NCBI RefSeq assembly: GCF_017313785.1
Contig: NZ_JAFLNL010000015.1
Location: forward strand, 1-64,000
Direction of reading: 5' to 3'
Length of the DNA: 64,000 bases
Source of the DNA: Flagellimonas aurea
Lineage (GTDB): Bacteria > Bacteroidota > Bacteroidia > Flavobacteriales > Flavobacteriaceae
Position 1 is the first letter of the stretch. The number at the start of each line of letters is the position of its first letter. The notes under the pieces are model-generated. The model had not been told where the DNA came from. It did not search any database and saw only the letters and a program-made list of their open reading frames with translations. This document shows positions 7,866 to 14,732 of the stretch, in pieces. Position numbers and translations under genes: made by a program.

Positions 7866-7953
7866 AATTGGATATTGAGGGTGCTTGTACACCCGTAAGG
7901 TGAGGTTGACAACAACACTCACTAAGTGTGAACAACACATACAACTTGTGGGA
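7866..7953 (+). ncRNA. Candidate natural single guide RNA of dCas12f
   Basis: This starts just behind the dcas12f stop. A hairpin GGGTG-CTTGTA-CACCC (7880-7895) is followed by GTAAGGTGAGG (7895-7905), recalling the CGGUAAGGUAG element of the AsCas12f1 tracrRNA as I remember it. Next comes ACACT-CACTA-AGTGT (about 7915-7929) ending in AGTGTGAAC (7925-7933). AGUGUGAAC is also the last part of the AsCas12f1 crRNA repeat, directly before the guide. The hairpin then stands for fused anti-repeat and repeat, a built-in single guide. The predicted guide is AACACATACAACTTGTGGGA (7934-7953). The 5' end may reach into the dcas12f gene. No perfect match to the guide was noticed elsewhere in the window. 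RNA sequencing would settle the ends. Confidence 0.65.
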
Positions 7954-7992
7954 TACACGCTAACAATAACAATCAATAAGCTTAAACACCGG

Positions 7993-8012
7993 CACCTATA
8001 TACAATATGGGA
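7993..8012. other. Sequence resembling the predicted guide, after a G
   Basis: CACCTATATACAATATGGGA follows a G at 7992 and matches the predicted guide (7934-7953) at 11 of 20 positions, including the last GGGA. It lies 35 bases upstream of the next gene. A third related string, CACCATATACAACTCACTG, lies near 8374. The match is too weak to call a target; it may be a decayed duplicate. A T7 run follows at 8028-8034 and could end the guide transcript. Confidence 0.25.
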
Positions 8013-8046
8013 CAAACACCGATAAAGTTTTTTTGAACGATTGAAA

Positions 8047-8334
8047 ATGGATACTTTTAATGAAGTGTCCAGAAACCGTCAAATATTAGATAGAACCCTT
8101 GGGATATTGCTTAGCCTTATAGGTATCGCAATTGGGATTTTCCTTATTCCTGATTTTTTACCACTACTTGAAAGGACTCCTTATTTATTGCTCGAACCCG
8201 ATGCAGGTGTAAGACATGAGCTTGGATACGCTTGGTTTATGCAATCCGTTGGTTGGATCATTGCTTTTTTCGCATTTAGGAGCGGTAGGGCATTTTTAAG
8301 GGATAGCAAGAAAACCACCAGTACTAGTAATTAA
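8047..8334 (+). CDS. Small two-helix membrane protein next to the guide RNA locus
   Basis: From the ATG at 8047 the product is 95 residues (a TTG six bases earlier is possible). Two hydrophobic segments, LGILLSLIGIAIGIFLIP and WFMQSVGWIIAFFAF, enclose a loop with PYLLLEPDAG. No family is recognised. It is the only gene between dcas12f and the integrase and has the same direction, so it could be a third member or a target of the system; this is conjecture. The 148 bases after it hold no gene but include AAAGGTGT (8340-8347), also found inverted near 9830. Confidence 0.55.
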   Translation: MDTFNEVSRNRQILDRTLGILLSLIGIAIGIFLIPDFLPLLERTPYLLLEPDAGVRHELGYAWFMQSVGWIIAFFAFRSGRAFLRDSKKTTSTSN

Positions 8335-8482
8335 ATCAAAGGTGTAAAGAAGGTATATAGTTGCCTAAACACCATATACAACTCACTGAAAAACCACTTT
8401 GGAACGCAATTTTCTGTGATGACAGCCATTCATCTGGTAGTCTAAAGTATGTAAAGAGAAGCTAATGTCATCTCGCCTATTT

Positions 8483-9733
8483 TCATGTAACTACACTTTT
8501 TTTGATTGCTTTTTCCTTGAACCTTATCAAAAGATTTCCAATATCCTCACTTATCTTGGATTCCACGACTCTGGCATAAATCTGTGTGGTGGACAGTTTG
8601 CTATGCCCAAGAAGTTTCGAGACTGTTTCGATGGGCACACCATTTGACAACATTACCGTTGTGGCAAAGGTATGTCTTGCAACATGAAAGGTCAGGTTTT
8701 TGTCAATGTCGCAGGAGTCCGCTATCTCCTTTAAATAGGCATTTGTCTTTTGATTGGAACTGATGGGCAATAAACTTTCCTTATTTTCCATTTCAGGACA
8801 TTGCATATACTTTTCCAAGATTTCCTGTGCCTTTGGGAGCAAGGGTACTTTAACGGGCTTGTCCGTTTTTTCACGCTTGGTACTAATCCAATGGTTTCCA
8901 TCTATCCCCTTTACGATATTGTCACGGTTCAGCTCCTTGACATCCACATAAGAAAGGCCTGTGTAGCATGAAAACACAAAACAGTCCCTTATCCTCTCCA
9001 AACGTTCGTTCCCCATTTTAGTGCTTTCCAATTGCTCCAGTTCCTCTTCGTCCAGAAACTGCCTATCATATTTGTTATATTTCAACTGGAACTGGTTGAA
9101 CGGGTTCTTGTCCATCCATTCCAATTTGACGGCAAGGTTGAGCATCTTCTTGAACCTTTCCAGATGTTTCATTACCCCATTGTTGCCTAATAAGAGTCTT
9201 TTCTTTGAATCTCTGTAATTGCGCAAAAAATGCTCAAAATCCGTGACAAAGGCATAGTTCAACTGTTTGAGGCGGACATCGCTTACCTTTCTTTTCTTAG
9301 ACAAAAACCTGTATAGGTACTTTTCCGTTGTATAATAGTTCTTCATTGTTCCCTTTTTCAGGACAATTGACATATTCTCATTATGGTACTTGATAAGTTC
9401 CCTTAAGGTCTTGCTGTTGTCATCCTCGCCAAGATAACGGGACTTGATGGCATTTGAAGAAACGACCCTGTTCTCTTCCAAAAGTTCTTTATGGCAGTCC
9501 AATAGTTCACCATAAACGCTGTCCAGATAGGCGTTCAATGCCCTGATCCTCTGTGAACCTCCCCTGCCCCGGTTCCGTGAATTGTCCCACTCTTTGGAGG
9601 GAATGCTTCTTTTGAGGCTGATCTCGGCTCGTTGGCCGTCCACAGTGATTCGTACATAGATGGATAATTGGTTGGGAACGCTCCTTGATTTTCTTGTAAA
9701 GAAAATTACGGTGAAAGTGTGTTTTGATTTCAT
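8483..9733 (-). CDS. IntDOT-like tyrosine recombinase (integrase)
   Basis: A 416-residue site-specific recombinase with an N-terminal Arm-type DNA-binding domain (about 1-95), a core-binding SAM-like domain (105-205) and a catalytic domain (225-410). Visible catalytic residues are Lys about 287, His350 and Arg353 of HVARH, His377 of LLGHS and Tyr386. The first Arg of the family is replaced (TGLSYVDV, Ser261), as is known for CTnDOT-type integrases. It should integrate and excise the element. A tRNA-like remnant lies 210-250 bases upstream of its start, as expected for an att site beside int. It could serve the small mob/sigma segment to its left or the larger ICE to its right. Confidence 0.85.
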   Translation of the reverse strand: MKSKHTFTVIFFTRKSRSVPNQLSIYVRITVDGQRAEISLKRSIPSKEWDNSRNRGRGGSQRIRALNAYLDSVYGELLDCHKELLEENRVVSSNAIKSRYLGEDDNSKTLRELIKYHNENMSIVLKKGTMKNYYTTEKYLYRFLSKKRKVSDVRLKQLNYAFVTDFEHFLRNYRDSKKRLLLGNNGVMKHLERFKKMLNLAVKLEWMDKNPFNQFQLKYNKYDRQFLDEEELEQLESTKMGNERLERIRDCFVFSCYTGLSYVDVKELNRDNIVKGIDGNHWISTKREKTDKPVKVPLLPKAQEILEKYMQCPEMENKESLLPISSNQKTNAYLKEIADSCDIDKNLTFHVARHTFATTVMLSNGVPIETVSKLLGHSKLSTTQIYARVVESKISEDIGNLLIRFKEKAIKKSVVT

Positions 9734-9891
9734 TTTCCATGACTTTGGTTAAACAATTAATTGTAAAGACGAAAGTCAAATCGTACTCTAAAGTCCTTTC
9801 AAGTTAGTACATTCCGGATTAATCGTTGTACACCGAATTGCACACCTTTTATATGGTTTTAAATGAAATCAATTGAGCGCATAAAAAACAA

Positions 9892-9925
9892 AAAACACTG
9901 AAAATCAAATGATTAACAGTGTTTT
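9892..9925. terminator. Hairpin AAAACACTG / CAGTGTTTT beside the att-like site
   Basis: A perfect 9-base stem (9892-9900 with 9917-9925) with a 16-base loop, A-rich before and T-rich after, so it could act as a terminator in both directions. It lies between the integrase start and the tRNA-like remnant. Confidence 0.5.
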
Positions 9926-9942
9926 GTTTTGACCTATTTCTA

Positions 9943-9976
9943 GGTTCGTCGGGGTGGCAGGGATGCAACCCTTGCC
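9943..9976 (-). other. tRNA 3'-end-like remnant, candidate attachment site
   Basis: The minus strand reads GGCAAGGGTTGCATCCC, then TGCCACCCCGACGAACC. This resembles a tRNA T-arm and acceptor end (GGGTTCGAATCCC, then the discriminator side), but the T-loop is degenerate and no D- or anticodon arm lies upstream. Bacteroidota elements often integrate into tRNA 3' ends and leave such copies beside int. I read it as an att remnant, not as a working tRNA. Confidence 0.45.
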
Positions 9977-10018
9977 GTAACCCGTTGTATTCCAGAATCT
10001 TATAATCCAATATTTGAA

Positions 10019-10067
10019 ATAGGACATCCTATAGGACATCGTCGTGTGAAACTTGATACTTTCACAC
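10019..10067. repeat. Direct repeats and an inverted repeat in the int-proximal gap
   Basis: ATAGGACATC occurs twice in tandem (10019-10028, 10031-10040), followed by GTGTGAAA (10044-10051) paired with TTTCACAC (10060-10067). Such clusters near int may be recombinase or excisionase sites. An open frame on the minus strand at 9905-10279 crosses all of these and is not called. The rest of 9734-10354 shows nothing else. Confidence 0.4.
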
Positions 10068-10309
10068 AACAAATGTAAAGGATTACAATTAAACCGCCCT
10101 AAATCAATATTAAACATACCTAGACTGGAATTGTATAAAAATAATACTAAATGAATTTTGTCATAGACACTTACTACTGATGCGATAAATAAGCAATTAA
10201 AATTGCTAGTTAATAAGTTGGCAACAACGTCTCGATAGACATTGATTTTAGAAAGGAAAAAATGTAATAAGTGAAGCAATAAACAAAGAAACTTGGAAAT
10301 AAAATTAAC

Positions 10310-10317
10310 TAGTTTTG
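10310..10317 (+). promoter_or_regulatory. Possible -7 box ahead of the SnoaL-like gene
   Basis: TAGTTTTG fits the TAnnTTTG consensus and lies 37 bases before the ATG at 10355. No good -33 TTTG is seen at the right distance, so this is a partial match. Confidence 0.35.
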
Positions 10318-10354
10318 CTATTCTTATTCGAAGGAATTAAAGCATAATGTAAAT

Positions 10355-10747
10355 ATGGAGAAAATAACCGCTTTGCCCCAAAGACCAGAAGAAATGAACG
10401 ATTTTTTTGCCAGGGCATTTAATTCAGGAATTGTTGACAACCTAAATCGTCTTTTTGAGCCCGGAGCTAAAATTATAAACAAAGACGGAAACTTAATTAC
10501 TGGAAAGAATGAAATCAACCAAGAACATATAGGTCTTTTAAAAATTGGTGGGAAAATGACATCCATAAACAAATATTGTGTAGTATTTGAAGATATTGCC
10601 CTTTTAAGAGCAGATTGGAAAATTGTAACAAAAGATGAGAATGGTAAAAATCTAGAAATCAATGGTTCAAGTACGGAAATTGTTAGAAAACAAAAAAATG
10701 GGGATTGGCTCTATATTGTGGACAACCCCTTCGGAGCAATTACTTAA
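10355..10747 (+). CDS. SnoaL/NTF2-like protein
   Basis: A 130-residue protein with the alpha-helix plus curved-sheet pattern of SnoaL/DUF4440 proteins: an N-terminal helix (MNDFFARAFNSGIVDNLNRLFEPGA), then strands ending in WLYIVDNPFG. Family members are small enzymes, immunity proteins or ligand binders, so no reaction can be named. It stands alone on the plus strand between the att region and the convergent traN gene. The call rests on fold-like patterning only. Confidence 0.6.
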   Translation: MEKITALPQRPEEMNDFFARAFNSGIVDNLNRLFEPGAKIINKDGNLITGKNEINQEHIGLLKIGGKMTSINKYCVVFEDIALLRADWKIVTKDENGKNLEINGSSTEIVRKQKNGDWLYIVDNPFGAIT

Positions 10748-10773
10748 AAAATAATAAAGATTTTTAGAATAGA

Positions 10774-10799
10774 AATTGTCAAACAATTGTTTGACAATT
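10774..10799. promoter_or_regulatory. Perfect 26-base palindrome over the traN stop codon
   Basis: AATTGTCAAACAA is followed directly by its exact reverse complement, with no spacer. It covers the last codons and stop of traN and lies 27 bases after the stop of the convergent SnoaL-like gene. It could be a bidirectional terminator or a protein site; the coding constraint of traN makes such perfection notable. Confidence 0.6.
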
Positions 10800-11585
10800 G
10801 ACCCACAAAAACACTTTCCTACTGCCGTTCAGTTCCTTCAGCTCCAACATCAGTTTTTCGTTATCTCCTAGAACAAATTTTGGCAGCACGTACACGAAAC
10901 GCTGGCTTTGCCCATTTATAATAGAATATGGCATTTTATGTCTGTAAACAACCTTTTGCTGCAACCGTTGGTAAGAGGCTTTCCGTTTGTTGTTACCGTT
11001 GGTACGGTACACATTGAGATAGTCGATTTCGAAATCGATTCCCGACCTGTTCTTGACCTCTACGACCAAGTACACTTCGGAAGTATCATAGGCCATTTTC
11101 TGCAACCGTAACCGTATTCCTTTTTTGCACTTTATTGCAATGGTTTCAGAGCTGGATCTGAGCAAATATTCACTTGCCCTTTGATAATAGGCAGTTCTAT
11201 CCTTGTTGGAATCGGTATTTTTTGTTTTGGGTATTTCCATTACGGGACTTTCATTTCCGATGCTCTCATCCCCACCGATGAAGTAGTTTAGTTTGGGAAG
11301 TTTGTCGGAATATTTCAGGATATAGGAATATACCTTCCCGTCACTGGTAACGGCCAATAGATTGCTCTCGATTCCCGGTTTTGCCTGTAACAGCCCAAAA
11401 TACTGTTCCTTTTCACGGTTATAGGTGAACACAAAATGGGAAGCTCCCGTAATACCCTGCCTTAAGGGGTTCGGAAAAAACAGGGCAACGTTCTTTTGGT
11501 CGTTGGCATAAATGGTGTCGAGTGGTCTCTGCGCCTGTATGGACATTGTAAAGGTTAATAGCATTAATGTGATAAAAGTTTTCAT
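10779..11585 (-). CDS. traN: Conjugative transposon protein TraN (DUF4138)
   Basis: A 268-residue secreted protein with a signal peptide (MKTFITLMLLTFTMSIQAQ, cleavage after AQA-like QAQ) and the N-terminal sheet domain TIYANDQKNVALFFP typical of Bacteroidota TraN. It is the VirB9-like outer part of the transfer channel and contacts TraM. It lies last in the tra operon, 11 bp after traM. TraO, P and Q, which follow in CTnDOT, are missing here, so the outer-membrane end of the machine is shorter than in CTnDOT or completed elsewhere. Confidence 0.85.
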   Translation of the reverse strand: MKTFITLMLLTFTMSIQAQRPLDTIYANDQKNVALFFPNPLRQGITGASHFVFTYNREKEQYFGLLQAKPGIESNLLAVTSDGKVYSYILKYSDKLPKLNYFIGGDESIGNESPVMEIPKTKNTDSNKDRTAYYQRASEYLLRSSSETIAIKCKKGIRLRLQKMAYDTSEVYLVVEVKNRSGIDFEIDYLNVYRTNGNNKRKASYQRLQQKVVYRHKMPYSIINGQSQRFVYVLPKFVLGDNEKLMLELKELNGSRKVFLWVNCQTIV

Positions 11586-11596
11586 AAGAGTGATAT

Positions 11597-12598
11597 TTAA
11601 TAATTCCCCATTATGGGTTTTCCTTGAAATTTGGTTTTTGAAACCTTTAATATGAGTTTGTAATTATCGGTTATCGTAACCTTTACGTTACGGTGGTTGC
11701 GTTGGAAAATCTTCTTGAACCCACTTACCCCTGTGTTGAGCGAAGCCGAAACATTTGGCACACCGGCAATATTGATATCGTCCACCATGTCGCCGACAAT
11801 CTCATTGGTAACCTCGGCCCTAAAGCTGTTTTCTATATAAATCCCCTCGCTACCGTCCTGTTGGTCATGGGCCTTTAATTTTACGGGTCGATGGTCGATA
11901 TTCTCAATATCGATGATCGCCCGGTTGGGCTTAAAGCTGACAAATCCATAAATGGGCGTGTTCCTGAGATACTGCTGCCCATAAATCACGGCATCCTTTA
12001 GGAGCCGCATCTGTAGGCGATAATTGTTCTTGACGGTCTGCGTGCCATCCACACGGACGTATATGAACGTGTCCGTATTTTTTGCGTTCAAATCGTCATT
12101 TTCGATGGGATGGGAAGCAAAAAAGAGTTGGTGCTCCAAAGCACGTTCCTTGACCTCGACCTCGGTTTCCTGCTCCTCAATGGCATCGATAGTGTCCTTT
12201 TCCTTAGCAATCGTCGGTTTCGTAGTTCTGTACCTCGGATTGATATTTTCATAGGATTGTTCCGAATATTTAATCTGCCCTTGTTGGTAGATACTGTCCA
12301 CCAATCGCATCTTTTCCTTGTCCAACAAATCCGGGTCATAAACGCCCGTGGAATCCAAAAGGCGTTCATCGTAGATGCTCGGGGCGTTGGTCTGCCTGAC
12401 CTCCTTCAAATCGTTCAGGGCATCCAATTTGGAATCGTACTGTTTTTGGTCGTCCTCCAGTTCCGGCACGGGAACCTGGTTGCTCTCTAGGGTCGGTTCT
12501 TCATCCTCTCCCAATACCAGCATGGCATAACTGCCTATAAAAAGCAGGATACACACCAATACAATAGAAAAGATGATTTTGTTTTTTTCTACTTTCAT
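11597..12598 (-). CDS. traM: Conjugative transposon protein TraM
   Basis: A 333-residue protein with one N-terminal membrane segment (residues 7-29), a long acidic, Gln- and Asp-rich linker (about 30-170) and a C-terminal periplasmic domain from about 180, with DTFIYVRVDGTQTVKNN near its start. This is the VirB10-like layout of Bacteroidota TraM, spanning from inner membrane to periplasm. The gene lies between traK (12 bp gap) and traN (11 bp gap). Confidence 0.83.
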   Translation of the reverse strand: MKVEKNKIIFSIVLVCILLFIGSYAMLVLGEDEEPTLESNQVPVPELEDDQKQYDSKLDALNDLKEVRQTNAPSIYDERLLDSTGVYDPDLLDKEKMRLVDSIYQQGQIKYSEQSYENINPRYRTTKPTIAKEKDTIDAIEEQETEVEVKERALEHQLFFASHPIENDDLNAKNTDTFIYVRVDGTQTVKNNYRLQMRLLKDAVIYGQQYLRNTPIYGFVSFKPNRAIIDIENIDHRPVKLKAHDQQDGSEGIYIENSFRAEVTNEIVGDMVDDINIAGVPNVSASLNTGVSGFKKIFQRNHRNVKVTITDNYKLILKVSKTKFQGKPIMGNY

Positions 12599-12610
12599 TT
12601 GGTCTGGATT

Positions 12611-13225
12611 TTATTGTTCATCATTGATTTTTCGTAAGCTGCTTTCAAAAAAATTGGTAATCAGCAATCCGTGGGTATTTTTCGGAAAGTTCCTGTCCAC
12701 CTTGATAAGGTTGCCCGTTGTGATAAGCTCGTAGGTATCGGTTATGGAACCCCTATTGATTTCAAAAACGGTCCTGGTCTCAAATCTGTAAGGTTCATTT
12801 TGGATATCCACTTTGGATTCGATACTCAATACTTTTTGCACCAACGAGTATTGCAACAAACGGTTGTAGACCCCATCGGCCTTTTTTTGGCGGTACAGGG
12901 CATCCACCGAGCTATTGCCCAACCACAGCGCCTTTTCCAGATTCCTTTCATAATTGCTCGCATCGATATTGTAGAAATAGGTATGGAACAGCTCCAAATG
13001 CGCCAATGCCTCCACGTTTAAATTTTCTCGTTGGGAAACCAATTTCAAGGGAATCACGCTACCGTCCGAATTGACCACAAAGGCACTGCCTACAGTTTCC
13101 TTGTGTAGTTTGATGACCATCAATACGGAAACGATGCAGGTCAGTACGGCCCCAATAACGACCGTCAAAACAATAAAGCGGTTGAGCTTCAGGATGTCGT
13201 ATATATTTTTATAAGGTGTTTTCAT
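12611..13225 (-). CDS. traK: Conjugative transposon protein TraK
   Basis: A 204-residue protein with a short cytoplasmic N-terminus, one membrane helix (about 16-37, FIVLTVVIGAVLTCIVSVLM) and a periplasmic domain including YRFETRTVFEINRGSITDTYEL. This is the VirB8-like scaffold of the transfer channel. Length and order (J-K-M-N) match Bacteroidota conjugative transposons. It begins 54 bases after the traJ stop. Confidence 0.83.
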   Translation of the reverse strand: MKTPYKNIYDILKLNRFIVLTVVIGAVLTCIVSVLMVIKLHKETVGSAFVVNSDGSVIPLKLVSQRENLNVEALAHLELFHTYFYNIDASNYERNLEKALWLGNSSVDALYRQKKADGVYNRLLQYSLVQKVLSIESKVDIQNEPYRFETRTVFEINRGSITDTYELITTGNLIKVDRNFPKNTHGLLITNFFESSLRKINDEQ

Positions 13226-13279
13226 TTCATTTTTTATTAATGTCGATTATCGACAGCCAAACGTGCCTTCAAATGTGGA

Positions 13280-14125
13280 TTATCCACCGCTGAAAAGTTT
13301 AAGGGTGAACGAGATGGCCTTACGGTACAGTTTAAACTTCAGGAATACGATAAACCCGATGGAACCCAATTGCAATAGCGGAGCAAAAAAGCTGCTTCCC
13401 CAATCCGTTCCGAACAGGCTGCTCCAAAAATTGGTGTTGATTTCGGTGTAAAGATTGTTCACAAATACATTCACCAAAAAGAAGGCCGGCACCAACATAT
13501 AGACCCCTGCATACAGCTTAAAGAAATTATACGCCAAAGACCTGAACTTTTCAAAGACCGCCAAACTGATGACCAACGGAAAAAATGCCTGCATGATGCC
13601 CAAAAGGAAAAACCGCTCCGCCAAGAACAAGGGATAGATGAACAAATCCAATAACCATAGGAACACTCCGATAATAAAGGCCAGCATTTTCATCCCGTAC
13701 AAAGGGGTGACCAGAGCCTCGTAAAGCATGGCCATTGCTTTTTTGGCGGCTTCCAAGGCACCCACATCCTGTTCGATGTCGATATCCTGCATCTGCAACG
13801 GGAGGAGTGCCGGAGCCGTGTCCCGGTACCGGGTCTCAATGGCCACCAAAATGGCATCGAAAACGCCCAATACCTGTGTAGAAAATATGACCAAAATGAC
13901 CACTGCAAAGTTCTTGGCCAGTTCCGCTGGGGTCAGTCCCCACGTATAGCCCTTGTTGTTCGCCACGCCCTCGTTGTATTTTTTCAGGATATTGACCAAG
14001 AAGAACAGTACCGCAAGGGCCTTCATGCCCCCGATGGTATATTGTGAGAAGTCACTATTCTTTATGGTTTGAAAAATAGTGTCCACGTATTCCAGTCCTA
14101 TGCCCAAAAAAATACCCGACATCAA
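13280..14125 (-). CDS. traJ: Conjugative transposon protein TraJ
   Basis: A 281-residue polytopic inner-membrane protein with about five or six membrane segments, including LAVLFFLVNILK, FAVVILVIFSTQVLG, MLAFIIGVFLWLLDL and a Phe-rich C-terminal helix. It corresponds to the VirB6/TrbL-like channel protein of the Bacteroidota system. Its ATG overlaps the stop of the gene before it by 4 bases. Confidence 0.83.
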   Translation of the reverse strand: MMSGIFLGIGLEYVDTIFQTIKNSDFSQYTIGGMKALAVLFFLVNILKKYNEGVANNKGYTWGLTPAELAKNFAVVILVIFSTQVLGVFDAILVAIETRYRDTAPALLPLQMQDIDIEQDVGALEAAKKAMAMLYEALVTPLYGMKMLAFIIGVFLWLLDLFIYPLFLAERFFLLGIMQAFFPLVISLAVFEKFRSLAYNFFKLYAGVYMLVPAFFLVNVFVNNLYTEINTNFWSSLFGTDWGSSFFAPLLQLGSIGFIVFLKFKLYRKAISFTLKLFSGG

Positions 14126-14721
14126 TAATCGGTTTCGCGGTTATTGATTTTGTGCTGCATTTCCCGAAAGGAAATAATCTCCCGATAGCGTCTGGTCTTG
14201 GCCTCGATTTCGGCTACCATTTCCTTGGATTCCAGTTCCTTTTCCTTGAGTACCGCCGCACGTTCGGCATCCGTCATTTTCATATTGTCACTGGACAGGA
14301 TCTGGTCGATGTATTCCATGGCCGCTACGGAATTTTCAAGAATGGCATCGAAGGAATCCGATATACGGGTGACTTCGTCGGGCTTGATGAACGGGGAATT
14401 CAGGATGTCCCTTAAATCGCCCTGCACCACTTGGTACAGGCGTTGGTTGTTCTCGGCAAGTTCCTTGACCGCCTTTAACTGTTTGATGACATTGTTGACC
14501 TTATCGATGTTCTCCTTTTGCTGTTTGAGGAACTTGACGGTCTGCATCAGGTTGCTGGTCTGCTTTGCGGATTCGACCAACGATTTCATAAAGGAAATAA
14601 AGTTGGTGTTGTCATACACGGGCATCCCCTGGCAGGCAGCGCCTGCTGGCATTAATAGGGCCAAGGCCAGTGCCAATCCTAGACCTGTTCTCTTGATTTT
14701 TTGTTTGATGTTTGTTTTCAT
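14122..14721 (-). CDS. Conjugal transfer protein, TraI-like
   Basis: A 199-residue protein with a signal peptide (basic start, then LGLALALALLMPAGAAC) and a mostly helical, coiled-coil-prone body (KFLKQQKENIDKVNNVIKQLKAV). Position between traG and traJ and the helical VirB5-like make-up fit TraI of Bacteroidota conjugative transposons. The Cys after AGAA could be a lipobox, making a lipoprotein. It is coupled to traJ by a 4-base overlap. Confidence 0.7.
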   Translation of the reverse strand: MKTNIKQKIKRTGLGLALALALLMPAGAACQGMPVYDNTNFISFMKSLVESAKQTSNLMQTVKFLKQQKENIDKVNNVIKQLKAVKELAENNQRLYQVVQGDLRDILNSPFIKPDEVTRISDSFDAILENSVAAMEYIDQILSSDNMKMTDAERAAVLKEKELESKEMVAEIEAKTRRYREIISFREMQHKINNRETDY

Positions 14722-14732
14722 ATTCTATTGTT

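Noticed and set aside
9943-9976. A working tRNA gene
   Set aside because: Only a T-arm/acceptor-like piece is present and its loop is degenerate; no D-arm or anticodon arm was found.
9905-10279. 124-codon open frame on the minus strand upstream of int
   Set aside because: It covers the tRNA-like remnant, hairpins and direct repeats and has no protein-like family features.
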